The notes: generated by a model not told the origin, from the sequence alone. A stretch of DNA of 64,000 nt from an uncultured Planctomyces sp. (GCA_937899075.1 CALDJX010000608.1:1-64000); one strand, 5' to 3'. Shown: positions 40,989-50,395, numbered from the stretch's first letter. Program-made: numbers and translations.

Positions 40989-41572
40989 GACAGGTGCTCC
41001 TTCAGGAGACGTTTCAGCTTCCGGCGACCTTCGTGAATTCGCCAGTGGATAGTGTCGGGTGAACAGCCTTCGATTTCGGCAGCTTCGGCCGGACTGAATC
41101 CCTGCAGACAGACCAGCACCACGGCGCCACGAAGAGTCGGCGACAGGCTGGCAACCGCTGTTTCAACTTCGGTCGAAAGTTCCGCTTGCAGCACGGCTCG
41201 ATCGGGCGAAGCATCCGCCGACGTGACCGGGTCCTGTAGCTCCGACCGAAAGTCAACCGGCGATCGAGATCGACGCTTGAGGTATGAGTAAGTCGTGTTC
41301 ATCGTGACTCGGTAGAGCCATGTCGAAAACTCGGCTCGGCAGTCAAATGTTTCCACGCCGCGAATGGCTCGAAGAAAGACTTCCTGCGTGACGTCGTCGG
41401 CCTCGGAGTCGTTATGCACCATTTGGAAAACGGTGGCCCGAACCCGCTTGAGGTGCCGCCGCATCAGCTCGTCAATCGCCTCCTGCCGACCGTTGTCGCG
41501 GAAGAGTTCGATGAGTTGTTTGTCGGGCGTGTTGACCACTTCGGCGACAGTCTGTTCACGAGAGTCGAGCAT
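40985..41572 (-). CDS. ECF-type RNA polymerase sigma factor
   Basis: NDSEADDVTQEVFLRAIRGVETFDCRAEFSTWLYRVTMNTTYSYLKRR; SPTLRGAVVLVCLQGFSPAEAAEIEGCSPDTIHWRIHEGRRKLKRLL. Confidence 0.95.
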   Translation of the reverse strand: MLDSREQTVAEVVNTPDKQLIELFRDNGRQEAIDELMRRHLKRVRATVFQMVHNDSEADDVTQEVFLRAIRGVETFDCRAEFSTWLYRVTMNTTYSYLKRRSRSPVDFRSELQDPVTSADASPDRAVLQAELSTEVETAVASLSPTLRGAVVLVCLQGFSPAEAAEIEGCSPDTIHWRIHEGRRKLKRLLKEHLS

Positions 41573-41789
41573 TCGGCCAGGTTAGACCTGCCGGGCAACC
41601 AAATCCTGGCGGCAAACCAGCAGGAGTTGCGAGTTTCATGAGTCAGGATACTCATCTTGTTTCCGTAAAGGCACTTGCGTCGTTGCCTGTGTCGCGCATC
41701 AAGCGACTTATCTGAGCGTTTTTCTGAATGTACGTTGGACGAGCCGTCTATCAGACTGGCTGGCGAAACGAGCCTTCGCCTGCAATTCT

Positions 41790-41871
41790 GTAGGTCAGGC
41801 TCAGCCTGACGGAGTCCGAAATCAGGATTCGGTCGTCTGTCGCGAACTTCGTCAGGCAGAGCCTGACCTAC
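41790..41871. repeat. dispersed repeat family C, inverted pair
   Basis: gtaggtcaggctcagcctgacggagtcc (41790-41817) and gaacttcgtcaggcagagcctgacctac (41844-41871). Confidence 0.85.
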
Positions 41872-41921
41872 TCACAATCACTCATCGCAAGCAACATCCG
41901 TCAATTTTTTCGAGGCAACCG

Positions 41922-42992
41922 GTGGCAACAGATTCAGCGTCCAGAATGAAGACGGTGGGTGTCGGTCTGCTTCGCTGGGGATTGTTTGGTCTCGTTCTGT
42001 GGTATGTCGCGACTCAGGCCCGCACGCTCTGGGATGCCAACCGCGACATCGACGTTCAAATTGACTGGAAATATCTTGTCGCCGCCGCAGTCGTGTCGCA
42101 GCTCAGCTGGCTGCCTTCCACCTGGTTCTGGCAGAGATTGATTGAACTGCTCGGCGATCGAAACCTCGAACGCTACCCGCTGATCCGAGCTTACTTTTGC
42201 GGCTCACTCGGCAAGTACGTCCCCGGCAAAGCAGCCGTGATTTTGATCCGGTCGGCACTGGCCAGGAATCACGGCGTGTCCTTCGTGCGGGCCAGCATTG
42301 CATCGATCGTTGAAGCCGGAGCGGTCATGCTGGTCGGCTGCGTCGTGACGATCGTTTTTGCCGTGACCATCATTCCGCCCGACGCCGTACCCGCCTGGTT
42401 CATCAAGGCCGTGCCACGCGAATCCACATCGTGGAGCAGCCTCTTCATCGCCGTTGTCATCCTTGTGCTGGCGATGCCGGTCGTCGCCGTGCCAGCCAAC
42501 GGAATTTTTCAGAAGATCACTCGCATCGTCCAGAAACGTTCGCTCCAGAAACAGGCTAAAGAAGGCACGCCTTCAGAAGAAGAAGCCAATGAAGAGCCGA
42601 TAGATCAGTCAGTTGGCAAACTGACCTGGCAGTTCCTGGTCGCGGCGTCGCTGATGTTCGCCCTGTCGTGGGCCGGCCACGGACTAAGCCTGCTGCTTGT
42701 GCTGAGGTCGATGAATCCCGAAATCGTCAGCCTCGACGCGTGGGTCATCTCAACCGCCGCCGCTGCCGCAGGAACATCCATCGGATTCTTCGCCATCTTC
42801 GCACCTGGAGGGCTGGCCGTTCGAGAAGGTCTGATCATCACCATGCTGGCCCCATCAATGGGAGGCCCGATCGCCGTCGCCGCAGCCGGCCTGTACCGCC
42901 TGGCCTCGTTATTCGCCGAAGCCACCGTCGCGCTGATTCTTTATCTGGTTGGGCCAAAGGACAAAGAGTCAAGTAAAGACTCACTCAGTTAA
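41922..42992 (+). CDS. lysylphosphatidylglycerol synthase TM-like (UPF0104) family membrane protein, GTG start
   Basis: Polytopic; FCGSLGKYVPGKAAVILIRSALARNHGV; GGLAVREGLIITML. Confidence 0.85.
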   Translation: MATDSASRMKTVGVGLLRWGLFGLVLWYVATQARTLWDANRDIDVQIDWKYLVAAAVVSQLSWLPSTWFWQRLIELLGDRNLERYPLIRAYFCGSLGKYVPGKAAVILIRSALARNHGVSFVRASIASIVEAGAVMLVGCVVTIVFAVTIIPPDAVPAWFIKAVPRESTSWSSLFIAVVILVLAMPVVAVPANGIFQKITRIVQKRSLQKQAKEGTPSEEEANEEPIDQSVGKLTWQFLVAASLMFALSWAGHGLSLLLVLRSMNPEIVSLDAWVISTAAAAAGTSIGFFAIFAPGGLAVREGLIITMLAPSMGGPIAVAAAGLYRLASLFAEATVALILYLVGPKDKESSKDSLS

Positions 42993-44181
42993 TCGTAATC
43001 TGGATGATTCTTGCGGTGTGGCCTTTGCTTTCTTTGTTCGCGGCATCGCTGATGCGGAGTTTCAGGATGTGGTCGCTTGCGGAAAGGTCGGCGGCGAACA
43101 TGACTGTTCTTGGATAATGCAGGCCCTTGCTGTAGCGGTGGAAGAGGTCGACTTTCTTGAAGGATCCGCCATCGATGCTGGCTTCGACAATCCCGGCATC
43201 GGGGCCAGCGACGACGAAAGCGCCGATGGCCTGGCCGTTGAAGTTGATCGTTGATTCCGAACCGGGCTCCGTCGCGCAGAGCAGTGGGATGTTTGTAAAG
43301 CGTTCTCGCTTACCGCCAGGAATGTTCTTCCAGTCGGGCTGGTGAACTTTCCAGCCGTGATCAGTTGACGCTGTTTCCAAAGCTTGAAATTGACCGTTGG
43401 AATAGCTGCCTTTGTCGAGCTGTTTCTCGGGGACGGCGTGAGCGGTCAGTTTTGCGGACTGATCCAACGGCTTCGCCCAGGCGTCGTTGAGCAACGTTTT
43501 AATCATGTCCGCGCCGATGCGATTTCCCGCTGGTTTGGGGTGAGTTCCGCCGTACTCCGCCCAGGTCAGCGTTCCGGCCGTAATTCGGTCGGCGGCTTCG
43601 CGAGCCAGATGAATTGTCGACACGTTGTAATACTCAAGCACCGCCGCGTGGCTGCCCATCGAAGTCGGCGTCTTGCCCTGCTGAAGCAATTCCAGCATGC
43701 CGGGATTCACGAAGAACGTGACGACCATGTCCATGTTCGGATTGTGCTTCCGGCACTGCCGAATGATGCCTTCCATGCCGCGGATGCACTCTCGGCGAGC
43801 GTGGCCGGCGTCCTGGTCATCGTTCACGGCGAACTCGATAAAGAACAGATCGACTGGCCCTTTCGAAAGGACGTCTCGGTTCAACCTGAACGCGCCCGTC
43901 GTCGAGCACGTTGACGAGATTCCTGCCGCGGTGAAGGTGAACTCCGTTTCCGGATACCGCTTCTGCAGGTCTTCGCACACCATCGGGCGGTAGCCGTTCA
44001 TTTCAGTAATCGATCCGCCGATGAACGCGACGTGCCCTTTCTTCTCCCGCTCAAATTTGATCTGCGAGTTTGTGTAAGAACCTCGGCTGATGATGTTTCG
44101 ATTCGGCTCGGCGGCTTTCGAGAAAGTCGGACCGACGAACAGAGTGGCGACCAGGCAGGGAACGAGGAGTCTGTTGAACAT
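42985..44181 (-). CDS. SGNH/GDSL hydrolase-like exported protein
   Basis: HVAFIGGSITEMNGYRPMVCEDLQKRYPETEFTFTAAGISSTCSTTGAFRLNRDVL...DLFFIEFAVNDDQD. Confidence 0.88.
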   Translation of the reverse strand: MFNRLLVPCLVATLFVGPTFSKAAEPNRNIISRGSYTNSQIKFEREKKGHVAFIGGSITEMNGYRPMVCEDLQKRYPETEFTFTAAGISSTCSTTGAFRLNRDVLSKGPVDLFFIEFAVNDDQDAGHARRECIRGMEGIIRQCRKHNPNMDMVVTFFVNPGMLELLQQGKTPTSMGSHAAVLEYYNVSTIHLAREAADRITAGTLTWAEYGGTHPKPAGNRIGADMIKTLLNDAWAKPLDQSAKLTAHAVPEKQLDKGSYSNGQFQALETASTDHGWKVHQPDWKNIPGGKRERFTNIPLLCATEPGSESTINFNGQAIGAFVVAGPDAGIVEASIDGGSFKKVDLFHRYSKGLHYPRTVMFAADLSASDHILKLRISDAANKESKGHTARIIQITIN

Positions 44182-44215
44182 CGGAGGCGGATCTTTCTAT
44201 TCGAAAAGAACGGGA

Positions 44216-44293
44216 CGCAGAGACCGCTGAGGACTCGCAGAGAAGAAAGGAGAGCTCTCCGCGAACTCTGCACTTTCCTTGGCGATCTCTGCG
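44216..44293. repeat. intergenic palindrome F (78 bp, gapless imperfect)
   Basis: cgcagagaccgctgagg...gagctc...ggcgatctctgcg, dyad centre 44254/44255. Confidence 0.8.
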
Positions 44294-44316
44294 ATGAAGA
44301 CTCGACGAAGCATGGC

Positions 44317-44562
44317 TCAGTCGAGGTTCTTGTGAGTGCCGTCGCAGCGAGGTTCGTTGCCGGTGTGTTTGCAGGCGCAGAGATGAGCGTCTTCGTCTTT
44401 CTCGGCGGTGAACACGTTGGGGACAAACGACGTGCCTTTGTGTTTGCCGTCACAGAAGGGCTGCCCTTCCGAAAGTCCGCAGGTGCAGAAGGCGTATTTC
44501 TTGCCAGCTTCGAGCGACACTTTGATGGGAGCTTTGCCGGCGATTGTTGGTTTGTCGGACAT
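44317..44562 (-). CDS. tandem CDGSH iron-sulfur domain protein (81 aa)
   Basis: CTCGLSEGQPFCDGKHKG and CACKHTGNEPRCDGTHKN. Confidence 0.93.
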   Translation of the reverse strand: MSDKPTIAGKAPIKVSLEAGKKYAFCTCGLSEGQPFCDGKHKGTSFVPNVFTAEKDEDAHLCACKHTGNEPRCDGTHKNLD

Positions 44563-44650
44563 GGTCGGTTTCCTGGCAGGTCACGAGTTCAAGAAGTGAA
44601 TTCACACAACGGACTCTTTCCGTCGCGGCGGAGTAGTCTATTCGTTGGAG

Positions 44651-44692
44651 GCGTCTCGACGCACCACTGACCGGAACGGTGCGTCGAGACGC
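44651..44692. repeat. 15-bp perfect inverted repeat
   Basis: gcgtctcgacgcacc (44651-44665) / ggtgcgtcgagacgc (44678-44692). Confidence 0.85.
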
Positions 44693-44742
44693 TCCCTGTG
44701 AAATGATCGCCTGCCTTTCAGTGTTCGTAATCGGCCGCTGGT

Positions 44743-44830
44743 CTGACGCAAAGGCGCTAAGCCGCAGAGTTTCGCAAAGAGCTTCATTTGACTCTTTGCG
44801 TACCTTCGCGTCTCCGCGACTTTGCGTCAG
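44743..44830. repeat. intergenic palindrome E (88 bp, 39-bp imperfect arms)
   Basis: ctgacgcaaaggcgctaagccgcagagtttcgcaaagag / ctctttgcgtaccttcgcgtctccgcgactttgcgtcag. Confidence 0.9.
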
Positions 44831-44870
44831 ATTCACGAATTCCAATCCTTGTTTTCGTGGGATGCACCAC

Positions 44871-45917
44871 TCAGCGGTCGAAGTCCGACAGGTCGGCTCC
44901 CAGGCGATCGGCCAGTTCGTTGATCTGCCGCCAGGTTTCGTCGGGGATCGGGACGCCTTCGGATCGACGTTGAGCGTCGCGGCGGAGTTCGATTTCTCCT
45001 GGGAGGAGGATCTCTTCGACGCCTGGCTGCTTGCGGCAACTCTTAATGGAGTCGACGTAGGTTTCCATCAGCGCGTCGTATTCGGCCCGGTCGATAAACT
45101 GCGCGACATCGACAAAGTACATCCACACTCCGTTGGCTCCGCGCGGGAGATCCGTTCGGCAAACGCCGCTGCCCGAAAGCATCCCGCCGAACACGTCGAT
45201 CATCATTGACATGCCCGAGCCTTTGAATCCAAGCGATCCGCCCAGCGGCAACAACGCTCCACCGTCGTAAAACTTTTGCGGCTCGGTCGTCGGGTTTCCT
45301 TCCGAGTCGATGATCCAGCCCTCGGGCACCTGGTCGCCTTTCTGCAAAGCGACTCGCACTTTGCCCTCGGCCGTAGCGCTGGTTGTCATGTCGAGAACCA
45401 GCGACGAGTCTCGCCAAGGTGCGGACATGGAGATCGGATTCGTTCCAAGCTTTCGCTCGATCCCGCCGAACGGGGCCACGCCGCCGGGGCCGGGAGCGTT
45501 GACCGCCATTGTGGTTGAGCAACCCTGCTCGGCGGCTTTCTTCGAGTACGAACCCAGACGCCCAACATGGTTGCAGTTGCGAATCATGACCGTCGCGGTT
45601 CCGACGTTTCGCGCGAGTTCAACTCCGCGTTCAACAGCCAGACTGGCGGCCACCTGACCGAAATTGAAGTTGGCATCCAGAATCAGGAACGAGCCGCCGG
45701 ATCGTACCGTCTCGACCGGCGCTCCCAGCTTCACGAATCCGTCATCGATAAACTGGACATACTGCATCAGCCGCATCACGCCGTGACTGTCGTGCCCGAC
45801 GGCGTTTGCCTCGGCCAGTTCTTTGGAAACGATTTGTGCATCAGCCGCTGGTGCGCCGGCAGCTTCGAGAATCTTCAGTGCGAGAGCCTGGAGATCGGAG
45901 ACGGAAAATGTCGGCAT
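44871..45917 (-). CDS. Ldh-family (malate/L-lactate/ureidoglycolate-type) oxidoreductase
   Basis: AQIVSKELAEANAVGHDSHGVMRLMQYV; VMIRNCNHVGRLGSYSKKAAEQG; GIERKLGTNPISMSAPW. Confidence 0.93.
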   Translation of the reverse strand: MPTFSVSDLQALALKILEAAGAPAADAQIVSKELAEANAVGHDSHGVMRLMQYVQFIDDGFVKLGAPVETVRSGGSFLILDANFNFGQVAASLAVERGVELARNVGTATVMIRNCNHVGRLGSYSKKAAEQGCSTTMAVNAPGPGGVAPFGGIERKLGTNPISMSAPWRDSSLVLDMTTSATAEGKVRVALQKGDQVPEGWIIDSEGNPTTEPQKFYDGGALLPLGGSLGFKGSGMSMMIDVFGGMLSGSGVCRTDLPRGANGVWMYFVDVAQFIDRAEYDALMETYVDSIKSCRKQPGVEEILLPGEIELRRDAQRRSEGVPIPDETWRQINELADRLGADLSDFDR

Positions 45918-46620
45918 GGTGGATCAACTCCGGAAAATCAGGTTCTGGCAGACAGTTTGACCTGCCGGCGTTCAGGAAGCACACGACGGTGCGAACTTTG
46001 CGGCGAGGATACGAACACTGCCGCTCAGGTCGCTACCGTCCGAGACGTGGAGTTTCCGCTGAAACAACTTCCGGTTTCGCCGAGATGGCGAGGCTCGCTC
46101 AGACGCGTTGCCGGACATTCCCGGCGGAGACAGGAGCGAACTCAAGGCGCCGCACGCGGCCTTGATCACACTTTGGCCCACCTGCCCGTACGACGGACTT
46201 CCCAGAAGCGCCCGACATTGCCTGCACTTGACGTGGCTCGCCGCTGAGTTCGGGCAAGAGGGGGCATGCGGTGTTGTTGATCGCGGCTGGCTTGTTGAAT
46301 TGGTTTGAGTCGATTTTCGGCTGGTGGACGACTCGGCCGTCGGGATGACCTCGCCCAAAGCTCGCAGTTACTCTTCGTTGTTATCCGCAGGCCGTCTTCA
46401 GGCGGGCGTTGCGCAGGGAAGTGGCTCGAAGAATGTTCCACGCGGTCAGCTTCAGCATCACCGATTGCTTCACCGGCGGCATCGTGCCCAAGACGGGCAA
46501 CGTGTGTAGACACGCGAGGGGATGAGTTGTTTATCGGCAAGTGTTCAAGTCCATCAACAGCGATTTATCCAGAAAACATCAGCGGCGAACCAGTCTGCAC
46601 ATCTCCGCAGCGGAGCTCGC

Positions 46621-47425
46621 TCAAAAGAAGTTTCCGCCGCCTTGAAAACCGCCTCCGAGGCCTTTGTTGCGGCGTTTCTTTTTACCGTCCGAGCCAAATA
46701 AGCCTTCCTGCTTCGGCTCTTCAGGAGGCTTGATTCGCTGCTCGCTGATTCGTTTTGCGGCTCGCAGGAACGTAAGAAGTCGTTGGACCTCGACGAGCCC
46801 TTCCGGAGACTGGCGGACGACAAGTGATTGGGGCGCCTGAACCATGCTGACGGTGCCTCCGCTGCCGTCGATTCGTTCCCACAGCCCGTCCGTCTCCTGC
46901 TCAACAAGGCGAGCAAGCGACTTCCAGCTTTTTCGGTCTTCGGTCACAAGGTCCGATACCGGAAAGATTCCCGTTGTCAGTTTGAAACTACCGATTTCAA
47001 CCGTTGTCACTATTACGACTGCATCTTCAACGACATATCCCATCTCCCACTCACCGAGCAGAAGCTTCAGGATAGTTTGCACCGGGACATTACTAACCTG
47101 CAGTGTGACGGGGGTGTCGGTGCGGATGCCGGCATTTTCGAGGTCAATTAAGTCGAGGATGATCGGGATGCCAGTGGTCTCAGAAACGGATTTCAGTGCG
47201 TCAGCGAGTGGCAGCTTTTTAAAGTTGACCGACGTCTTTCCGTGGAGCTTCTGGTAGATCTCGGCGGCCGCGTCGGAGATTCCAGGAAAGAGCGGTTCGA
47301 CGAAATCTTCCGGGAGGGGTCGTGCCCCCGGGAAAGGGTGACTCGTTGACCTGAGCGGCTGCGAAGCCACACGCGGCTCCGGCGAGAAGAATCAGGCTGA
47401 ACTGGATGATCGCTGGGCGTCGCAT
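46621..47425 (-). pseudogene. STN/secretin-N-like exported protein, apparently frameshifted near 47319-47330
   Basis: Signal peptide MRRPAIIQFSLILLAGAACGFAAAQVNESPFPGG (ORF 47219-47425) is in a different frame from ARPLPEDFVEPLFPGISDAAAEIYQKLHGKTSVNFKKLPLADALKSVSETTGIPIILD (ORF 46621-47370); removing one G of a GGGGG run joins them. Confidence 0.65.
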
Positions 47426-47476
47426 GTTGTATCTCCGGAAATGGGAGCGTCAGTATGCAGCGTCTGCGACCTTGAG

Positions 47477-50203
47477 TCATGCGTTTTGTGGAGCGATTTC
47501 TGGTCGGCGGTTGGGCCAGGCGAGGATCAGCATTTCGGTCAGCAGGAAGATCAGAACGGCGCCGACCAGCCACTTCCAGAGATCGCGGCCGCGGATGCGG
47601 GCTCCTTCGACGCTGATCGTTTCGTCGGCCTCCAGCCAGCGGTAACCGTCGACGCCGGCTCGTTCTTCGAAAGCCATCGCGTCGAGTGTTTCCAGCTGAG
47701 ATTCCTCGGGCGGGCAGTTGAATGCCAGTCTCGTCGAACGTGAACCTTCGGATGCCTGAGCGGCACCGTTCTCTGCGATGTCCGTTGAAGTTGACACGAC
47801 GTCGTAGTGTCCGTTGTTGACGGCTCGGTGAATCCGCAGGCCGTATCGTTCGGCACTCAGAGCTTCGACTGAAACTGCGTCACGGATTCCGTCCGGCATA
47901 ACGAGCTCCCAGCGAAGCTGATCAGAACGTCGAGCGGGCAACGTAACGACGTCTCCCGTTTCATAGTTGCGGCGCGGCAGCGTGTCTTCCAGAAGTTGCC
48001 GCAGCATTCGGTCGAACATCAGAATCGCGTTTGTTGAGGTCAACGTGTTCCAGCTCGAAAACAGCCCGGACGAAAGAAAGAAAGACCGACCGGCACCAAT
48101 GCGTCGCTCTGTCAGAAACGGGCGTTCTTCCAGCGTGTACCTTGCCAGGATTCGCGGCCGCGAACGTTCGGCGAGTTCGTCCGGTGATAGTTCTTCCAGA
48201 CGAGCCAGTTCGTCCGTGTCAGCCCAGCTCAGCCATCGCGGCTGGACTTCACGTCGGCGAGCTTCGTAGAATGCGCGTTCCGAAATCTGATCGTCGCTGA
48301 GGTTGCCTTGTCGATCGAGTTCGTCCCAGTCCGCACGGCTGGTGTCGGATGCTGAAAGCAGTTCGCGGCTCGTAGCAATACGTTTGGTTTCCGTTTTGAT
48401 AAGTGCGTCGATGAATGCCTGGTCGGTTTCGGCGGCGACCGCTTTGAAAAAGATGGGCGTGCGATAAAGATCGGTCAGAGAATCCTGAGACTCGCCTTCG
48501 ATCAGAAAGAAGTCGTGCTGCAGCGAGCGGAAGTCCAGATAGAACGGTTCGAGTTGCCCGACGGCGACTTCGGGAAGCTGACCAACCGGTTCGGTCGTTA
48601 ACTGAGTTGGAAGAATTCCCGCACCGTCGAGCCACGCCTTCGCCGCCCATTCGCTCGCGTCGAAATCAGCTCCGGCTGCGATGACCAGTGAACCGCCTTG
48701 CTCGACGTACTGCCGAAGCAGCGGCACGGACTCACCCGGCGATTCAACTCCGGCGATGACCACCAACCGGGCGTCGCTGAGCACTTCTTCTGTCAGGCGG
48801 TCGATCGTCAGATGGCGGATTCGCACAAGCTGCCGGTTGACTTCTTCATCCGTCGAAGTTTGTGGCGCGAGCAGGCGACGCAGTCGGTAAGTCTCGCCAA
48901 TTTCACCTCGGTCAGGATTTTCGGTGTCGCCGTACTGGTCGACAAAGACGACAGGCAGTCCGGCTACGACCGGCACGACAATGTGTCGCGAGTTGTCTCG
49001 CAACAGTCGGTCGCCGACTCCACCTTCCACACTTGCGGTCACCGTTGCTCGTACAAAAGTTGCCTCCGAGATCCCGGTACCCAGCGCGCCTGTGTCTGAA
49101 ATATTGTCGAGCCTTTGTCGAAACTCGACCTGCCTTGCCTGACCAGGTTCCAGATCGATGACCCGGCTGGCGATTTCGGCTCCGTCGATCGAAAGTTGAA
49201 TCTGCACGTTGGTTAGAGGGTGGCTGCCGGCGTGCTGGACTGTGGCGAGGAAGACAGCTGGCGTCTCCGTATCGGCAACGCCGTCCTGGAGTTCGAATTC
49301 GCTGACCCAGACGTTTTCAATTACTTCGGGCGCGATTCGCATGATTTGAAAGTCGGGCAAGGCCGCGAGCTGGCTGGCGTTCGTCCCGCCGGCCCAGAGG
49401 TTTGCCTGTTGATCGCTGATCAGCACGACTCGTTTAGATGGAAGTTCCGGAACCTGTCGACAGGCCGCGATCGCCTGGTCGATCGCAAAGTTGGCTCGAC
49501 CGATTCGATCGACAACCTTGATCCGATCGAGAGCCGCTCGCGCGTCCGACTTGTTTCGATAGGCACTCGTCGTGTCCGCTTCGTCTGAACCGCACAACGG
49601 CAGAATGTTGATGTGGCTGCCCGAAGGAAGAGCGTCGATAAACTCGGCAGCTTTCGTGCGAGCTCGATCAAGCAGCGTGCCTTCCAGAGATTCGTAGCCC
49701 ATGCTCATCGAATTATCGATCAGCAGCACGGCGTGAATCGGCTGCCGGCTGGTGAGCACTCCCAGCCCCTGGTCGTTCGCCCCTCGAAACATGCTGAAGA
49801 CCCCGAGCGCTCCCAGGCCGACACACAGAGCGCACGCACCGAACGCCAGGCCGCGAGTCTTACTGGTCGAAGTGAGAATCCCGCTGGCGGCTGTCGCGAC
49901 GGCTCCGACGATAGCCAGAGCCGTGCCGATTCCAACCAGCATCGTCCATGAAGAAACTCCTGACAGAAACGGACGCGCCAGAGCCGCTCCGAAAATCACG
50001 ACGGCCAGACAACGCAGAACCAGCACGAGCAGGTCGCGAAGCTGCACGGCTCGGCGGCTTCGCTGCATCGCCTGACGCAGAAAGTCCATCGCCGCCCACT
50101 CGACGACTCGAAAGCGGCGACGGTTCAGCAGGTGAATGATGATCGGACCGGCCGCGGCGATCAGACCTGCGATCGCAAACGTGCCGGCAAAGAACTTGAA
50201 CAT
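47477..50203 (-). CDS. BatA/vWA-type membrane protein (908 aa)
   Basis: FFAGTFAIAGLIAAAGPIIIHLLNRRRFRVVEWAAMDFLRQAMQRSRRAVQLRDLLVLVLRCLAVV; HAVLLIDNSMSMGYESLEGTLLDRARTKAAEFI. Confidence 0.9.
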   Translation of the reverse strand: MFKFFAGTFAIAGLIAAAGPIIIHLLNRRRFRVVEWAAMDFLRQAMQRSRRAVQLRDLLVLVLRCLAVVIFGAALARPFLSGVSSWTMLVGIGTALAIVGAVATAASGILTSTSKTRGLAFGACALCVGLGALGVFSMFRGANDQGLGVLTSRQPIHAVLLIDNSMSMGYESLEGTLLDRARTKAAEFIDALPSGSHINILPLCGSDEADTTSAYRNKSDARAALDRIKVVDRIGRANFAIDQAIAACRQVPELPSKRVVLISDQQANLWAGGTNASQLAALPDFQIMRIAPEVIENVWVSEFELQDGVADTETPAVFLATVQHAGSHPLTNVQIQLSIDGAEIASRVIDLEPGQARQVEFRQRLDNISDTGALGTGISEATFVRATVTASVEGGVGDRLLRDNSRHIVVPVVAGLPVVFVDQYGDTENPDRGEIGETYRLRRLLAPQTSTDEEVNRQLVRIRHLTIDRLTEEVLSDARLVVIAGVESPGESVPLLRQYVEQGGSLVIAAGADFDASEWAAKAWLDGAGILPTQLTTEPVGQLPEVAVGQLEPFYLDFRSLQHDFFLIEGESQDSLTDLYRTPIFFKAVAAETDQAFIDALIKTETKRIATSRELLSASDTSRADWDELDRQGNLSDDQISERAFYEARRREVQPRWLSWADTDELARLEELSPDELAERSRPRILARYTLEERPFLTERRIGAGRSFFLSSGLFSSWNTLTSTNAILMFDRMLRQLLEDTLPRRNYETGDVVTLPARRSDQLRWELVMPDGIRDAVSVEALSAERYGLRIHRAVNNGHYDVVSTSTDIAENGAAQASEGSRSTRLAFNCPPEESQLETLDAMAFEERAGVDGYRWLEADETISVEGARIRGRDLWKWLVGAVLIFLLTEMLILAWPNRRPEIAPQNA

Positions 50204-50311
50204 GGAAGTTGATCCGCGGGTGGTAACTCAAGAGTTAGAAGTAGAACTTCAACGCAGACAGTTCAACATTGCAAGGAACCGGAAACGGCCAAACTTGAGA
50301 TCGAAGTTTTT

Positions 50312-50395
50312 GAACCACGAATGGACACGAAGAAACACGAATGATCCATTAAAAGAGGAAATTGATTCGTGTCTATGGATGTCCATTCGTGGTTC
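50312..50395. repeat. intergenic palindrome G (84 bp)
   Basis: gaaccacgaatggacacgaagaaacacgaat (50312-50342) / attcgtgtctatggatgtccattcgtggttc (50365-50395). Confidence 0.9.
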
